The translations under genes and the position numbers were made by a program. A DNA stretch of 54,409 bases, taken from Pseudomonas sp. RIT-PI-q. Lineage in GTDB: Bacteria > Pseudomonadota > Gammaproteobacteria > Pseudomonadales > Pseudomonadaceae. The stretch lies in NCBI RefSeq assembly GCF_001297125.1, contig NZ_LHPC01000008.1:1-54409 (forward strand), given 5' to 3'. Under the pieces are notes generated by a model. It was given only the letters and a program-made list of their open reading frames with translations. It ran no database searches and was not told the DNA's origin. Below are positions 16,472-25,739 of this stretch, in pieces (positions within the stretch are counted from its first letter, which is position 1; the number at the start of each line of letters is the position of its first letter).

Positions 16472-17460
16472 TGGCTTTCCTTGGCGTAAGCTTCAAATGC
16501 GGCGGCGAGACGTGCCCAGTCGGCTTCATCGGCCGGCAGGCCAAATCGCAGGCTGCTGTTGTGCGTGAACAACCGTAGCAAGATGCCGCGCCGGGCCATG
16601 AACTCATGCAGTTCTTCGGCGCACTCGGTGATCAGCCATTGAAACAAGGCGCAACCGCCCTGCGGTTTGAAACCGTGCTGTTCAAGAAGCAGCGCCAGAC
16701 GCTCGCTGGCCTCCTCGGTGCGCTGCCGTTGCCGGGCATGCCCTTGGGTATCGAGCAAACAGGCCTGACCGAGTACACGGGTCGGTCCGCTGACCGCCCA
16801 CGGGCCCACTTGTTCGGCCAGCAATTTGAGCAACTTGCGTTCGGCCAGCACGAAGCCCAGCCGCACACCGGCCAGACCAAAAAATTTGCCGAAGGAGCGC
16901 AACACAATCAACCCGACCTGATTGGCGAAAGGTGCCAGGCTGAGCTGCGGCGTGTTGTCCATGAACGCCTCGTCGACCACCAGCCAACCACCGCGCTGGG
17001 CCAGTTTTGAATGCCAGTCGAGCAGACGACTCGGGGTCAGGCTCAGGCCGGTGGGATTGTTCGGGTTGACCACCACCAGCACGTCGACGCTGTCGAGGAA
17101 AAAGTCGACTTCCTGCTCCAGCACTTCGCGCACGATGTAACCGCTACGGCGCCAGGCTTCGGCGTGTTCGGCGTAACACGGCGAGAGCACGCCGACCTTG
17201 CCGACCCGACGCAAACGCGGCAGCAACTGGATCGCCATTTGCGAGCCGGCCACCGGCAGCACCTGCACGGCGCCGTAATAATCGCAGGCGGCCTGTTCCA
17301 GACCATCATCGGTTTCCGGCAAACGCGCCCAGGCGCGCAATGGAATCTCTGGAACCGCAAACGGCCAGGGCGCCAGGCCGCTGGACAGGTCGAGCCAATC
17401 GGCTTCAGCGATGCCATATTCGAGCGCGGCCTTGCGCAACCTTCCACCGTGTTCAAGCAT
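16468..17460 (-). CDS. cobD: Threonine-phosphate decarboxylase (aminopropanol phosphate synthesis)
   Basis: PLP-dependent class I/II aminotransferase-fold enzyme of 330 residues, called cobC in the older Pseudomonas nomenclature. It makes (R)-1-amino-2-propanol phosphate, the side arm that links the corrin to the nucleotide loop. [10 protein letters not shown] (about 132-141), the DEAFMD motif, and the Schiff-base Lys192 in [12 protein letters not shown] are visible. It overlaps cbiB by 8 bases upstream and cobQ by 4 bases downstream. Confidence 0.92.
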   Translation of the reverse strand: MLEHGGRLRKAALEYGIAEADWLDLSSGLAPWPFAVPEIPLRAWARLPETDDGLEQAACDYYGAVQVLPVAGSQMAIQLLPRLRRVGKVGVLSPCYAEHAEAWRRSGYIVREVLEQEVDFFLDSVDVLVVVNPNNPTGLSLTPSRLLDWHSKLAQRGGWLVVDEAFMDNTPQLSLAPFANQVGLIVLRSFGKFFGLAGVRLGFVLAERKLLKLLAEQVGPWAVSGPTRVLGQACLLDTQGHARQRQRTEEASERLALLLEQHGFKPQGGCALFQWLITECAEELHEFMARRGILLRLFTHNSSLRFGLPADEADWARLAAAFEAYAKESQ

Positions 17461-18361
17461 AGAATTCAGCCCCCACGCAGAGAATCAGCAGCCATAACCA
17501 TACCCCGCGCTGGACCAATTGCCAGCCACGGTCGATGGAGTCGGCATCCGCTGGCGCGCCTTCGCCCAGTTGCGGACGCTGATGCAGTTCACCGTGATAG
17601 ATCGCCGCCCCGCCCAACTCGACACCCAGCGCACCAGCACCGGCGGCCATCACCGGACCGGCATTCGGGCTGTCCCAGGTCGGACCCTGGGTGCGCCAGC
17701 ATTTCAGCGCGAGGCGGGTTTTACCGAGCAGCGCGTAGGTCAACGCCACCAGTCGCGCAGGAATGTAGTTGAGCACGTCGTCGATCTTCGCCGCCGCCCA
17801 GCCGAAACGCTCAAAGCGTTCGTTGCGATAACCCCACATCGCGTCGAGCGTGTTGCTCAAACGGTAGAGCACCACACCCGGCGCGCCGGCCACGGCAAAC
17901 CAGAACAGCGCGGCGAACACTGCGTCGCTGCCGTTCTCCAGCACCGATTCGGTAGCCGCGCGGGCGACTTCGGTTTTATCCAGTTCGCTGGTCTGACGGC
18001 TGACCAGATAGCCCACGCGCTTGCGTGCCTCCTCCAGGTCATCGCTGCGCAGGGCTTTGGCCACCGGCTCGACGTGTTCACCCAGGCTGCGCATGCCGAG
18101 CGCGCAATAGAGTGCAAGAATCTCAACGATCCAGCCCACATAAGGTGCCCAGGAAAATGCCGTGGCCAGCAGGGTCAGCGGCAATACCGCGATCACCCAG
18201 GCAGTAACGCCATGACTGCGCCAGCCGCGACCACCGCCATTAAAACGTTGCTCGATGCGGTCGGCAAAACGGCCGAACGCCACCAGCGGATGCCAGCGTT
18301 TGGGTTCACCCAGCAGCGCATCCAGCGCCACGGCGGCGACACTCAACAACGCCACACTCAT
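17453..18361 (-). CDS. cbiB: Adenosylcobinamide-phosphate synthase
   Basis: Integral membrane protein of 302 residues that attaches aminopropanol (phosphate) to adenosylcobyric acid. Family features are the N-terminal [20 protein letters not shown], the central [18 protein letters not shown] segment, and several helices. The start at 18361 follows ATGA overlap with bluB; the frame stays open to 18703, but the extra residues are out-of-frame bluB. Older Pseudomonas names call this gene cobD. Confidence 0.93.
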   Translation of the reverse strand: MSVALLSVAAVALDALLGEPKRWHPLVAFGRFADRIEQRFNGGGRGWRSHGVTAWVIAVLPLTLLATAFSWAPYVGWIVEILALYCALGMRSLGEHVEPVAKALRSDDLEEARKRVGYLVSRQTSELDKTEVARAATESVLENGSDAVFAALFWFAVAGAPGVVLYRLSNTLDAMWGYRNERFERFGWAAAKIDDVLNYIPARLVALTYALLGKTRLALKCWRTQGPTWDSPNAGPVMAAGAGALGVELGGAAIYHGELHQRPQLGEGAPADADSIDRGWQLVQRGVWLWLLILCVGAEFYA

Positions 18362-19008
18362 TGACTCACTCCCCAAACATTTTCGTACAGCAATTCGCTC
18401 AGCGGACGCGCTTGCGCCCAGCCTTCGAGTACCAGCATTGGCGCCGGATAGAATTCCTTCACCGGGCCGAGACACAGCACTGCCAGCGGCTTGGCGCCGG
18501 CAGGCATCTCGAGCAGATCGGCCAGGGCTTGCGGCTCGAACAGCGACACCCAGCCCATGCCCAGTCCTTCGGCGCGGGACGCCAGCCAGAGGTTCTGGAT
18601 GGCGCAGGACAACGAGGCCATGTCCATTTCCGGCAAGGTGCGGCGGCCGAAAATGTGCCGTTCGCGATCGTCCATCAACGCGGCGACCAGCACCTCGGCG
18701 CAATCGTTGATGCCTTCGACTTTGAGTTTCATGAAGTCGTCACTGCGTTCGCCGAGGGCTTCGGCGGTGCGGATGCGTTCTTCTTCCACCAGTTGCTGGA
18801 TCTTGCCGCGCAGGGCTCGGTCGCTGATGCGGATGAACCGCCAGGGCTGCATCAGGCCGACACTCGGCGCCTGGTGCGCGGCTTCGAGCAGGCGCCGCAG
18901 GAGTTCGGGCTCGACGGTGCCGCCGCTGAAATGGCGCATGTCACGGCGTTCGGCGATCGCGCGATAAACAGCTTCGCGTTCGGCTTCGGAGAAGGCGTTG
19001 TCGGTCAT
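18358..19008 (-). CDS. bluB: 5,6-dimethylbenzimidazole synthase
   Basis: Flavin-destructase of the nitroreductase fold, 216 residues, which converts reduced FMN and oxygen into 5,6-dimethylbenzimidazole, the lower ligand base. The N-terminal [10 protein letters not shown] motif, [13 protein letters not shown] and [12 protein letters not shown] are typical of the family and set it apart from other nitroreductases. Its ATG overlaps cobB as ATGA (19005-19008), and its stop overlaps cbiB. Position inside the cob operon supports BluB rather than a general nitroreductase. Confidence 0.93.
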   Translation of the reverse strand: MTDNAFSEAEREAVYRAIAERRDMRHFSGGTVEPELLRRLLEAAHQAPSVGLMQPWRFIRISDRALRGKIQQLVEEERIRTAEALGERSDDFMKLKVEGINDCAEVLVAALMDDRERHIFGRRTLPEMDMASLSCAIQNLWLASRAEGLGMGWVSLFEPQALADLLEMPAGAKPLAVLCLGPVKEFYPAPMLVLEGWAQARPLSELLYENVWGVSQ

Positions 19009-20336
19009 GGCCTCTTCGCTGGCAAGCCAGCTCCTACAAGGTCAGGTCCAAACAACGCGGCAATCGCCGACGGATTCGACGGAAAATAAAAATGCACATA
19101 AGAAGCCGTCATCCGCCCCTCGCGATACACCGCCTCCGCCCCACGCCCACCATTAGGACTCAGGCCACGCGCAATCGGCTCAAGCTCGGTGCTGGTCAGC
19201 GAGTGGTGATAGGTGTGCCCGCGCAGCGAACCTTCCGGCAGTTCGACCGCTTGCAATGCCAATGCCGCCAGACGCTTTTGCATCACCGCGTCCCCTGCCA
19301 GCAAGCCGACCAGTTCCGCGCGAGTGCCTTCGACATCGGTCAACGAATCGAGCAGATAAAGCATGCCGCCACACTCGGCCAGCAACGGTTTACCCGCCGC
19401 ATGGTGAGCGCGGATCGCGGTCAGCATCGAGGTGTTTTGCGACAGCGCCACATGGTGCAACTCCGGATAACCACCCGGCAGATAGAGGCTGTCCGCTGCC
19501 GGCAATTGGGTGTCACGGATCGGCGAGAAGAACAGCAACTCGGCGCCCATCGCCCGCAACAGATCCAGGCTCGCGCCATAGGTGAACGCGAACGCTTCGT
19601 CACGGGCCACGGCGATGCGCACGCCGGCGAGCAACGGTTCGGCAACGATCACATCGGGCGCAGCGAATTCCACCGCCGGTGGCAGCGCAACCTCGCAACT
19701 GCTGGCCAGTGCATCGGCCGCCGCATCGAGGCGCAGATCGAGATCGTTCAACTCGCTGGCCTGCACCAGACCCAAGTGACGGCTCGGCAGTTCGATCCCG
19801 GTTTCCCGGGACAAAGCGCCGTACCAGCGCAGGCCTTCGGTCAGGCTGCCTTCAAGCAATTGCGCATGACGCAAAGTGCCAACGCGGTTGGCCAACACGC
19901 CGGCGAACGGCAAATCCGGCTGATAGCGCGCCAGCCCCAAAGCCAGTGCGCCAAACGTCTGGGCCATGGCGGTGCCGTCGATCACGCCGAGCACCGGCAC
20001 ACCGAAGTGCCGCGCCAGGTCTGCGCTGGACGGCGTGCCGTCGAACAGGCCCATGACGCCTTCGATAAGAATCAGGTCGGCTTCACCGGCGGCTTCCCAC
20101 AACAGTCGACGACTTTCCTGCTCGCCGACCATCCACATGTCCAGTTGATACACCGGCGCATCGCTGGCGCGCTCAAGAATCATCGGGTCGAGAAAGTCCG
20201 GGCCGCATTTGAACACGCGAACCTTGCGCCCCTGATTGCGATGCAAACGGGCCAGTGCGGCAGTGACGGTGGTCTTGCCCTGACCGGAGGCCGGCGCGGC
20301 GATCAGGACCGCCGGGCAATGACGGGGTTGATTCAC
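19005..20336 (-). CDS. cobB: Cobyrinate a,c-diamide synthase, 3' end built from a REP unit
   Basis: Aerobic-pathway amidase of 443 residues that amidates carboxylates a and c of (hydrogeno)byrinic acid with glutamine and ATP. The P-loop is at about 14-22 (APASGQGKT). The C-terminal glutaminase domain has Cys in LLAECGGMLYLLD. It starts with GTG, overlapping the cobO stop (GTGA at 20333-20336). The last residues, VGAGLPAK, are encoded by a single REP unit (19014-19038), so the C-terminal tail is probably not ancestral. Confidence 0.94.
   Translation of the reverse strand: MNQPRHCPAVLIAAPASGQGKTTVTAALARLHRNQGRKVRVFKCGPDFLDPMILERASDAPVYQLDMWMVGEQESRRLLWEAAGEADLILIEGVMGLFDGTPSSADLARHFGVPVLGVIDGTAMAQTFGALALGLARYQPDLPFAGVLANRVGTLRHAQLLEGSLTEGLRWYGALSRETGIELPSRHLGLVQASELNDLDLRLDAAADALASSCEVALPPAVEFAAPDVIVAEPLLAGVRIAVARDEAFAFTYGASLDLLRAMGAELLFFSPIRDTQLPAADSLYLPGGYPELHHVALSQNTSMLTAIRAHHAAGKPLLAECGGMLYLLDSLTDVEGTRAELVGLLAGDAVMQKRLAALALQAVELPEGSLRGHTYHHSLTSTELEPIARGLSPNGGRGAEAVYREGRMTASYVHFYFPSNPSAIAALFGPDLVGAGLPAKRP
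19014..19038 (-). repeat. Single REP unit inside the cobB coding end
   Basis: TGTAGGAGCTGGCTTGCCAG followed by CGAAG, identical over 25 bases to the REP arm at 31761. It codes for the C-terminal tail of CobB and ends 5 bases before the bluB start codon. Confidence 0.8.
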
Positions 20337-20944
20337 AGCTCGACGCCTTTTTGCGCTTTGATCCCGGCCTGGAACGCGTGCTTGATCACGCCCATTTCGG
20401 TGACGGTGTCGGCCAGCTCAATCATTTCCGGCTTGGCGCCACGACCGGTGACCACCACGTGCTGCATCGGCGGACGAGCCTGCAAATCGCTGAGTACCTG
20501 ATCGAGGTCGAGGTAGCCGTGCTTGAGGGCGATGTTCAACTCATCGAGCACCACCAGGCCGATGGATGGGTCGCGCAGCAGTTCCTGGGACACGGCCCAG
20601 GCGGCTTCTGCGGCGGCGATGTCACGCTGGCGATCCTGGGTTTCCCAGGTGAAGCCCTCGCCCATCACATGAAAGCGCACCTGCTCCGGGAAGCGCCGGA
20701 AGAACAACTCTTCGCCGGTGCTGTTGCGGCCCTTGATGAACTGCACTACGCCGCATTGCATGCCGTGGCCCATGGAGCGGGCGAGCATGCCAAACGCCGA
20801 GCTGCTCTTGCCTTTGCCGTTGCCGGTCAGCACCAGCAGCAGGCCGCATTCGTTCGGGGAATTGGCGATGCGTTCGTCGATCACGGCTTTTTTGCGCTGC
20901 ATGCGCGCCAAATGGCGTTCGTCACGATCGGGGGTATCAGTCAT
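20333..20944 (-). CDS. cobO: Cob(I)yrinic acid a,c-diamide adenosyltransferase
   Basis: CobA/CobO-type ATP:corrinoid adenosyltransferase of 203 residues that attaches the upper 5'-deoxyadenosyl ligand. The P-loop GNGKGKSSSA begins at about residue 41. Further conserved segments are GVVQFIKG, and VVLDELNIALKHGYL with the DELN motif. The start at 20944 gives the usual family length and has GGAG 9 bases upstream; the frame is open to 21061, inside the riboswitch region. It is the first gene of the operon, downstream of the riboswitch. Confidence 0.95.
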   Translation of the reverse strand: MTDTPDRDERHLARMQRKKAVIDERIANSPNECGLLLVLTGNGKGKSSSAFGMLARSMGHGMQCGVVQFIKGRNSTGEELFFRRFPEQVRFHVMGEGFTWETQDRQRDIAAAEAAWAVSQELLRDPSIGLVVLDELNIALKHGYLDLDQVLSDLQARPPMQHVVVTGRGAKPEMIELADTVTEMGVIKHAFQAGIKAQKGVEL

Positions 20945-21036
20945 GGGGGAGCTCTCCGTTGAGGCTGGATAACGGCGGGCAGGCAAAAGAATAGACGGCA
21001 AGAAGCCTGGCATCGCCCACCGTGATGCCGCTGGAT

Positions 21037-21215
21037 GGATCAGGCCGGTCTCCGGGCTCATGAGCGGCGCAAGGCCGGACTGCGCGCCTTCCCATGTCGA
21101 TGATCGACACAGTGGCTCAAGACGCAGTTTTCACTCATTTACCGTTGCGGGGGCAGCGCCGGGATCGCGGACCTTCATGCATTGAAGAGATCACTCACCG
21201 GCTTCCCTGTTTCAC
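21037..21215 (-). promoter_or_regulatory. Cobalamin riboswitch upstream of the cob operon
   Basis: On the minus strand, in order: GTGAAACAGGGAAGCCGGTG, GCTGCCCCCGCAACGGTAA, GCCACTG, GGGAAGG and AGCCCGGAGACCGGCCTG. These are the conserved elements of the cobalamin aptamer (B12 box region). It lies 92 bases before cobO, whose leader has GGAG/CTCC (within GGAGAGCTCC) that could hide the ribosome site when ligand binds. Feedback repression of the operon is expected. Confidence 0.95.
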
Positions 21216-21256
21216 TCTGTCGACCAAGGCCACAAAGCACCTGAAACAAGCCGCGA

Positions 21257-21285
21257 AGGTTAGAGGGTTGGGGGTGGAGCGTCAA
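21257..21285 (-). promoter_or_regulatory. Candidate sigma70 promoter of the cob operon
   Basis: On the minus strand, TTGACG and TAACCT are separated by 17 bases, about 40 bases upstream of the riboswitch. The hexamers are near consensus. A transcript from here would contain the entire aptamer. Confidence 0.55.
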
Positions 21286-21413
21286 TTGAAGACGGGCGGC
21301 GTGCGCGCGATAAACTGCCGCCGATCAATTAAATGACGTCAATCTTGTGCCACACTCACAGCAGTGATATCAAAGAGCCACAACCTGACAACACAATAAC
21401 AAGGGTGAGCCCC

Positions 21414-21998
21414 ATGCAAGGCATGATCATCAGCAATCCGAAGCTGGAATTCCTGCGCCCGGTGCTGGAACGCTGGTTTGACTGTATCGACCGCTACAAC
21501 GCCGTGCGCGGCGATAACGACACGCCTTACTGGTACGACGAAAAAGCCAACCTCAGCCTGCTCTCCGCCGCGGCATGGATGGCGGAAATGGTCACGCTGC
21601 AGCAAGCCCCCACGCGCAAACAGACCGAAGAAGGCGAACGCAACGGCCGCGCCGATCTGTTTATCGCCACCGCCGAAGAACGCGCTTTTTTTCAAGCCAC
21701 CCAGCGCTGGCCACGGGTCAACAGTCTTAACCTGACTCAAGCCTTGCAGGACATCACCAGCGACGCCAAGCGCATCAGCTACGCCAGCGACCTGAAACTC
21801 GGTTGCCTGTTCGTCGCGCCGCAAAAGACCCAGCAAAGCGCCACGCCGGAAGAACTGCAAGACATGGTCGACGACTTGCAAAAGGAGCACACCTGCGCCG
21901 TGGCCTGGTATTTCCCCTACGCCTACCGCAAGTTGCGCAACGAAGCCGGCCACTATCACCCAGGCATCGCCGTGCTGCTCAAAGAGGCTCGCGGCTGA
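21414..21998 (+). CDS. Uncharacterised 194-residue soluble protein
   Basis: No signal peptide or membrane helix. Motifs are DCIDRYNAVRGDNDTPYWYDEKANLSLLSAAAWMAEM in the first half, RNGRADLFIATAEERAFFQATQRWP in the middle, and AVAWYFPYAYRKLRNEAGHYHPGIAVLLKEA at the end. The start at 21414 is chosen because the upstream residues (from 21333) look non-coding, and AAGG lies 9 bases before this ATG. It diverges from the cob operon and is followed by the sugar dehydrogenase gene. I do not recognise the family; I have a faint impression of a conserved Pseudomonas hypothetical, with no function known. Confidence 0.7.
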   Translation: MQGMIISNPKLEFLRPVLERWFDCIDRYNAVRGDNDTPYWYDEKANLSLLSAAAWMAEMVTLQQAPTRKQTEEGERNGRADLFIATAEERAFFQATQRWPRVNSLNLTQALQDITSDAKRISYASDLKLGCLFVAPQKTQQSATPEELQDMVDDLQKEHTCAVAWYFPYAYRKLRNEAGHYHPGIAVLLKEARG

Positions 21999-22067
21999 CC
22001 GGTTGAACCATCGCACGCCTGCGCTCCTCTATTGAATTAGGTCACTGCATTCATAGGGAAGATCAGC

Positions 22068-23381
22068 ATGCGCAAGCCCCAGCTCGTTCTTGTCATCGCG
22101 CTCGCCGGAGGGCTCGCCGCCTGTGGTGAAACCTCCAGCCTGCAAGTTTCCGACGGCACCGGCCCGTCTCCCCAGTTGCCAGAACCCAACAAAACCCTGA
22201 TCCCGACGGTGAACATCGCCCCGGCGATCGGCTGGCCGGCCGGCGCGAAACCGACCACGGCGGCGGGAACCCAGGTGGCGGCGTTTGCTGAGGGCCTGGA
22301 TCACCCGCGCTGGCTCTATGTATTGCCCAATGGCGACGTGCTGGTCGCCGAAACCAACGCACCTCCGAAACCCGATGACGGCAAAGGCATTCGCGGCTGG
22401 GTCATGGGCAAAGCCATGGGCCGCGCCGGCGCTGCTGTACCGAGCCCGAACCGGATCACACTGCTGCGCGACAAGGACCACGACGGCGTCGCCGAAACCC
22501 ACACGGTGTTCCTGGAAAACCTCAATTCGCCGTTCGGCATGACCCTGGTCGGCAATGACCTGTACGTCGCCGACACTGACCGTTTATTGCGTTTCCACTA
22601 TGAAAACGGCGATACGGCGATCAAGTCAGCGCCGATGAAGGTGATCGATCTTCCGGGCGGCACGCTGAATCACCACTGGACCAAAAACGTCATCGCCAGC
22701 AAGGATGGCAGCAAGCTTTACGTCACCGTGGGCTCCAACAGCAACGTTGGCGAAAACGGTTTGGACAAGGAAAAAGGTCGCGCGGCGATCTGGGAAGTGG
22801 ATCGCGCCACCGGCAATCACCGGATCTTCGCCTCGGGTCTGCGCAATCCCAACGGTATGGCCTGGGAGCCTCGAAGCGGCGCCTTGTGGACGGCGGTCAA
22901 CGAGCGCGACGAAATCGGCAGCGACCTGGTCCCGGACTACATCACCTCAGTCAAGGACGGCGCGTTTTATGGCTGGCCGTTCAGCTACTACGGCCAGCAC
23001 GCCGACATTCGCGTCGAGCCACAAGACCCGGACCTGGTGGCCAAGGCCATCGCACCGGACTACGCGGTCGGGCCGCATACCGCGTCGCTGGGCCTGACGT
23101 TTGCTGAAGGCACCACCCTGCCAGCGCAGTTCAAGGAAGGGGCATTCATCGGCCAGCACGGCTCGTGGAACCGTAATCCGCACAGTGGCTACAAAGTGAT
23201 TTTCGTGCCGTTCGCAGGAGGCAAACCAACCGGGAAGCCGGTTGATGTGCTGACCGGTTTCCTCAATGACGAGGAAAAAGCCATGGGCCGCCCGGTGGGC
23301 GTGGTGATTGATCAGCAGGGTGATTTGCTGGTGGCGGATGATGTGGGGAACAAGGTGTGGCGGGTTTCGGCGGTTAAATAG
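22068..23381 (+). CDS. PQQ-type aldose/sorbosone dehydrogenase lipoprotein
   Basis: Secreted lipoprotein of 437 residues with a lipobox near Cys19 ([10 protein letters not shown]). The mature part is a beta-propeller of the soluble PQQ glucose dehydrogenase/sorbosone dehydrogenase family: [38 protein letters not shown], and LGLTFAEG with [12 protein letters not shown] at blade ends. Such enzymes oxidise sugars in the periplasm or on the outer membrane; the substrate cannot be named. A ribosome-site-like GGGAAG precedes the ATG. It converges with the O-methyltransferase gene across a REP doublet. Confidence 0.85.
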   Translation: MRKPQLVLVIALAGGLAACGETSSLQVSDGTGPSPQLPEPNKTLIPTVNIAPAIGWPAGAKPTTAAGTQVAAFAEGLDHPRWLYVLPNGDVLVAETNAPPKPDDGKGIRGWVMGKAMGRAGAAVPSPNRITLLRDKDHDGVAETHTVFLENLNSPFGMTLVGNDLYVADTDRLLRFHYENGDTAIKSAPMKVIDLPGGTLNHHWTKNVIASKDGSKLYVTVGSNSNVGENGLDKEKGRAAIWEVDRATGNHRIFASGLRNPNGMAWEPRSGALWTAVNERDEIGSDLVPDYITSVKDGAFYGWPFSYYGQHADIRVEPQDPDLVAKAIAPDYAVGPHTASLGLTFAEGTTLPAQFKEGAFIGQHGSWNRNPHSGYKVIFVPFAGGKPTGKPVDVLTGFLNDEEKAMGRPVGVVIDQQGDLLVADDVGNKVWRVSAVK

Positions 23382-23405
23382 CGCCATCGTTGCCATACAC
23401 AAACC

Positions 23406-23497
23406 CTGTGGGAGCGGGCTTGCCCGCGATAGCGGTGGTTCAGGCAGCATCAATGTTGACTGAACCGGCCTCATCGCGGGCGAGCCCGCTCCCACAG
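23406..23497. repeat. REP doublet between convergent genes
   Basis: Arms GGAGCGGGCTTGCCCGCGAT (23406-23431) and ATCGCGGGCGAGCCCGCTCC (23469-23497) lie between the sugar dehydrogenase and O-methyltransferase ends. The pair could serve as a terminator-like structure for both. Confidence 0.85.
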
Positions 23498-23501
23498 GGG
23501 A

Positions 23502-24164
23502 TCAGCGTTTTCGACACAGGGTCAATCCATCGCCTATCGGCAACAACGACAGATCCACACGCAAATCATCCTTCAACGCGCGATTGAGCGCCTGAATGGC
23601 CCGAGTGTCTGCGCTCTCGGAATTCTCCTCAAGCACCCGCCCACTCCACAGCGTGTTATCGAACACCGCTAAACCGCCGACCCGCAGCAAACGCAGCGCA
23701 TGCTCCAGATAGCTCGGATAGTTAGCCTTGTCGGCATCAATGAAAATCAGATCGAACTGCCCGCCCTGCCCTTGCCGTTCAAGCTCGGCGAGGGTTTCCA
23801 AAGCAGGCACCAGACGCAGATCAATCCGCCCGGCGAGCCCCGCTTCCTGCCAATAACGGCGCGCGGTGGCGTTGTAGTCGCCGGGAATGTCACAGCAGAT
23901 CAGCGAACCGTCCTCCGGCAGCGCCGACGCCATGCACAAGGCGCTGTAACCGGTAAACGTGCCGACTTCCAGCAAACGCCTGGCGCCGGTGAGTTTCACC
24001 AGCAGCGCGAGGAATTGCCCTTGCTCCGGCGCGATCTGCCAGCGAGCCATGGGCAGCGCTTGGGTTTCGTCGCGTAAACGCTTGAGCAGCGGCGTTTCCC
24101 TGAGGGAAACGTCGAGCAGGTATTGATACAGGGAATCGTCGAGATTAAGCGTGCGAGCGGTCAT
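23502..24164 (-). CDS. Class I SAM-dependent O-methyltransferase
   Basis: Soluble methyltransferase of 220 residues in the caffeoyl-CoA/catechol O-methyltransferase family. The SAM motif is LLEVGTFTGYSAL, and the metal-binding DLIFIDADKANY and GGLAVFDNTLW motifs are present. The family transfers methyl groups to catechol-like hydroxyls with a divalent metal; the substrate here is unknown. Its stop codon lies 4 bases after the REP doublet. It sits just downstream of an NlpC/P60 lipoprotein gene, with 8 bases between. Confidence 0.9.
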   Translation of the reverse strand: MTARTLNLDDSLYQYLLDVSLRETPLLKRLRDETQALPMARWQIAPEQGQFLALLVKLTGARRLLEVGTFTGYSALCMASALPEDGSLICCDIPGDYNATARRYWQEAGLAGRIDLRLVPALETLAELERQGQGGQFDLIFIDADKANYPSYLEHALRLLRVGGLAVFDNTLWSGRVLEENSESADTRAIQALNRALKDDLRVDLSLLPIGDGLTLCRKR

Positions 24165-24172
24165 GACAACCT

Positions 24173-24709
24173 CTAGGGATTGTGCGCCAGATGCTCAGGT
24201 TGCAGGACGCGCTTGGCGCTGAGATAAGCTTTCTGCCAATAAGCCTTGGACAAGCTGTCGAGCTTCACTGTGCCGCCAGTGGCCGGCGCATGGACGAAGC
24301 GGCCTTCACCGACGTAGATCCCGGCATGACTGACCTGGGAGCCGCCGTTGGTGGCGAAGAAGATCAGGTCGCCGGTTTGCAGGCCTTCCTTGCCCACGCT
24401 GGCCGCCTGCATGCTGATCAACTCGCGCGTGGTGCGCGGCAGGGAGATACCGGCGACGTCATGATAAACGTAACCGATCAGGCCACTGCAATCGAATCCG
24501 GAATCCGGCGTGTTGCCGCCCCAGCGATACGGTGTGCCCACCAGGCCGAGCGCGCGGAACAGTACGTCTTCTGCCTCGGGGGAGAATGCTTGGGGGGAAC
24601 CAAATATAATCGGCGCGCGAACCACCGGCGCAGGAGGCGGTGGGCGGCTGGCGCAAGCGCTGAGCAGCGCTGCGAAGAACATGAGTGCGAGGCGGGCCGA
24701 CATCGTCAT
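24173..24709 (-). CDS. NlpC/P60 peptidase lipoprotein (second of two)
   Basis: Predicted lipoprotein of 178 residues with a lipobox at Cys19 (AALLSAC). The C40 peptidase domain has catalytic Cys in GFDCSGLIGYV, His in VSHAGIYVG, and a third His in FVHAPA. Such enzymes cut the stem peptide of peptidoglycan, typically D-gamma-glutamyl-diaminopimelate bonds. It is closely related to the protein at 24875, suggesting a tandem duplication. The first ATG (24709) is kept; a second at 24703 is also possible. It runs into the O-methyltransferase gene. Confidence 0.9.
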   Translation of the reverse strand: MTMSARLALMFFAALLSACASRPPPPAPVVRAPIIFGSPQAFSPEAEDVLFRALGLVGTPYRWGGNTPDSGFDCSGLIGYVYHDVAGISLPRTTRELISMQAASVGKEGLQTGDLIFFATNGGSQVSHAGIYVGEGRFVHAPATGGTVKLDSLSKAYWQKAYLSAKRVLQPEHLAHNP

Positions 24710-24756
24710 AAGCAGAACATCCTGATCTGGCTGCGGCTTTTTCTGCCGGGAAGACA

Positions 24757-24793
24757 GAAAAGAAAACCGCCTGCGCAGGACGCAGGCGGTTTG
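24757..24793 (-). terminator. Intrinsic terminator between the two NlpC/P60 genes
   Basis: On the minus strand, AAACCGCCTGCG pairs with CGCAGGCGGTTT, followed by a U-rich tail (TTCTTTTCTG). It is downstream of the gene at 24875 and shows that the two lipoprotein genes are separate units. Confidence 0.85.
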
Positions 24794-24874
24794 CCATCAA
24801 TATTAGATCAGGATTCTAGCGGCTACGCGGCAAACTTCAAGTAAGACTTTAAGTTCACCTTACAAATTGTCCGC

Positions 24875-25525
24875 TTACTTGCGTGCCGTGACGATAGCCG
24901 GGGCCGCAGTCGGTGCCATCGCGAGTGCACGCTTGGCTTCGATGAAGGTTTTGCTCCAGTAGCTGTCGCCCAGGCTATCGATCCGCACACCACCGCTACG
25001 GCGGCTGCTGGAATGGATGAACTGGTTGTCACCCAGGTAGATCCCGGCGTGACTGACGCGACCGCGACGGCCATTGGTGGCGAAAAACAGCAAGTCGCCC
25101 GGCTCCAGTTTGCTGCGAGAAACCAGCGGAGCGTCGACGTTGATCATTTCGCGAGTGGAACGCGGCAGGTTCATGCCGGCTTCTTCACGGAACAGGTAAC
25201 CGATAAAGCCGCTGCAATCAAAACCGGCTTCGGAAGTGCCGCCGAAACGGTAACGTGTACCGATCAGGGACATGCCACGTTCGAGGATGCTGTCGGCGAG
25301 AACAGGAAGCTGGTAGGACTTGCCGTCGGCGAAGGCTGCCAGTTCTTTTTCGGTGGCCGCTTCTTCCTGCTCGAGCGCTTGCTGATACAGGGCGGAAGAC
25401 TGGGCAGTGACAGAGTTTTTAACCTGCTGTTGTTGCTCTTGCTGAGACACTGGGGAGTGAGCAGCGCAACCGAACAACAGGGTGACGAGTGCGAGAGGCA
25501 CGAGGGGTGCAAAGCGATTTAGCAT
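24875..25525 (-). CDS. NlpC/P60 peptidase lipoprotein (first of two)
   Basis: Predicted lipoprotein of 216 residues. The start at 25525 gives a signal with Cys20 (LVTLLFGCAAH); the frame is open to 25597. A Gln/Glu-rich linker (SQQEQQQQVKNSV) leads to the C40 domain with catalytic Cys in AGFDCSGFIGYL and His in VSHAGIYLG, plus a third in FIHSSSRRSGG. It is likely a peptidoglycan endopeptidase acting in the periplasm. It has its own terminator and sits between the second copy and hda. Confidence 0.9.
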   Translation of the reverse strand: MLNRFAPLVPLALVTLLFGCAAHSPVSQQEQQQQVKNSVTAQSSALYQQALEQEEAATEKELAAFADGKSYQLPVLADSILERGMSLIGTRYRFGGTSEAGFDCSGFIGYLFREEAGMNLPRSTREMINVDAPLVSRSKLEPGDLLFFATNGRRGRVSHAGIYLGDNQFIHSSSRRSGGVRIDSLGDSYWSKTFIEAKRALAMAPTAAPAIVTARK

Positions 25526-25739
25526 GGGCACGACCGTGGCTGATAGTTTTAAAGAAGCCGAGACTATGCCCGCTATCAACCTCATTTGCAAATTCAATCG
25601 ATCTTTATGTGACTTCTTGGTTTCTCGTTTACATCTAAGCGCTTAAGCCCCATTTAAACGCTTGCGCAGCCTGCAGCCCTGTAGGAAAGCGGATTTTCTT
25701 GCGCCTGAAATAGGCCAAAACCCGCGAAAACCTTGGGCC

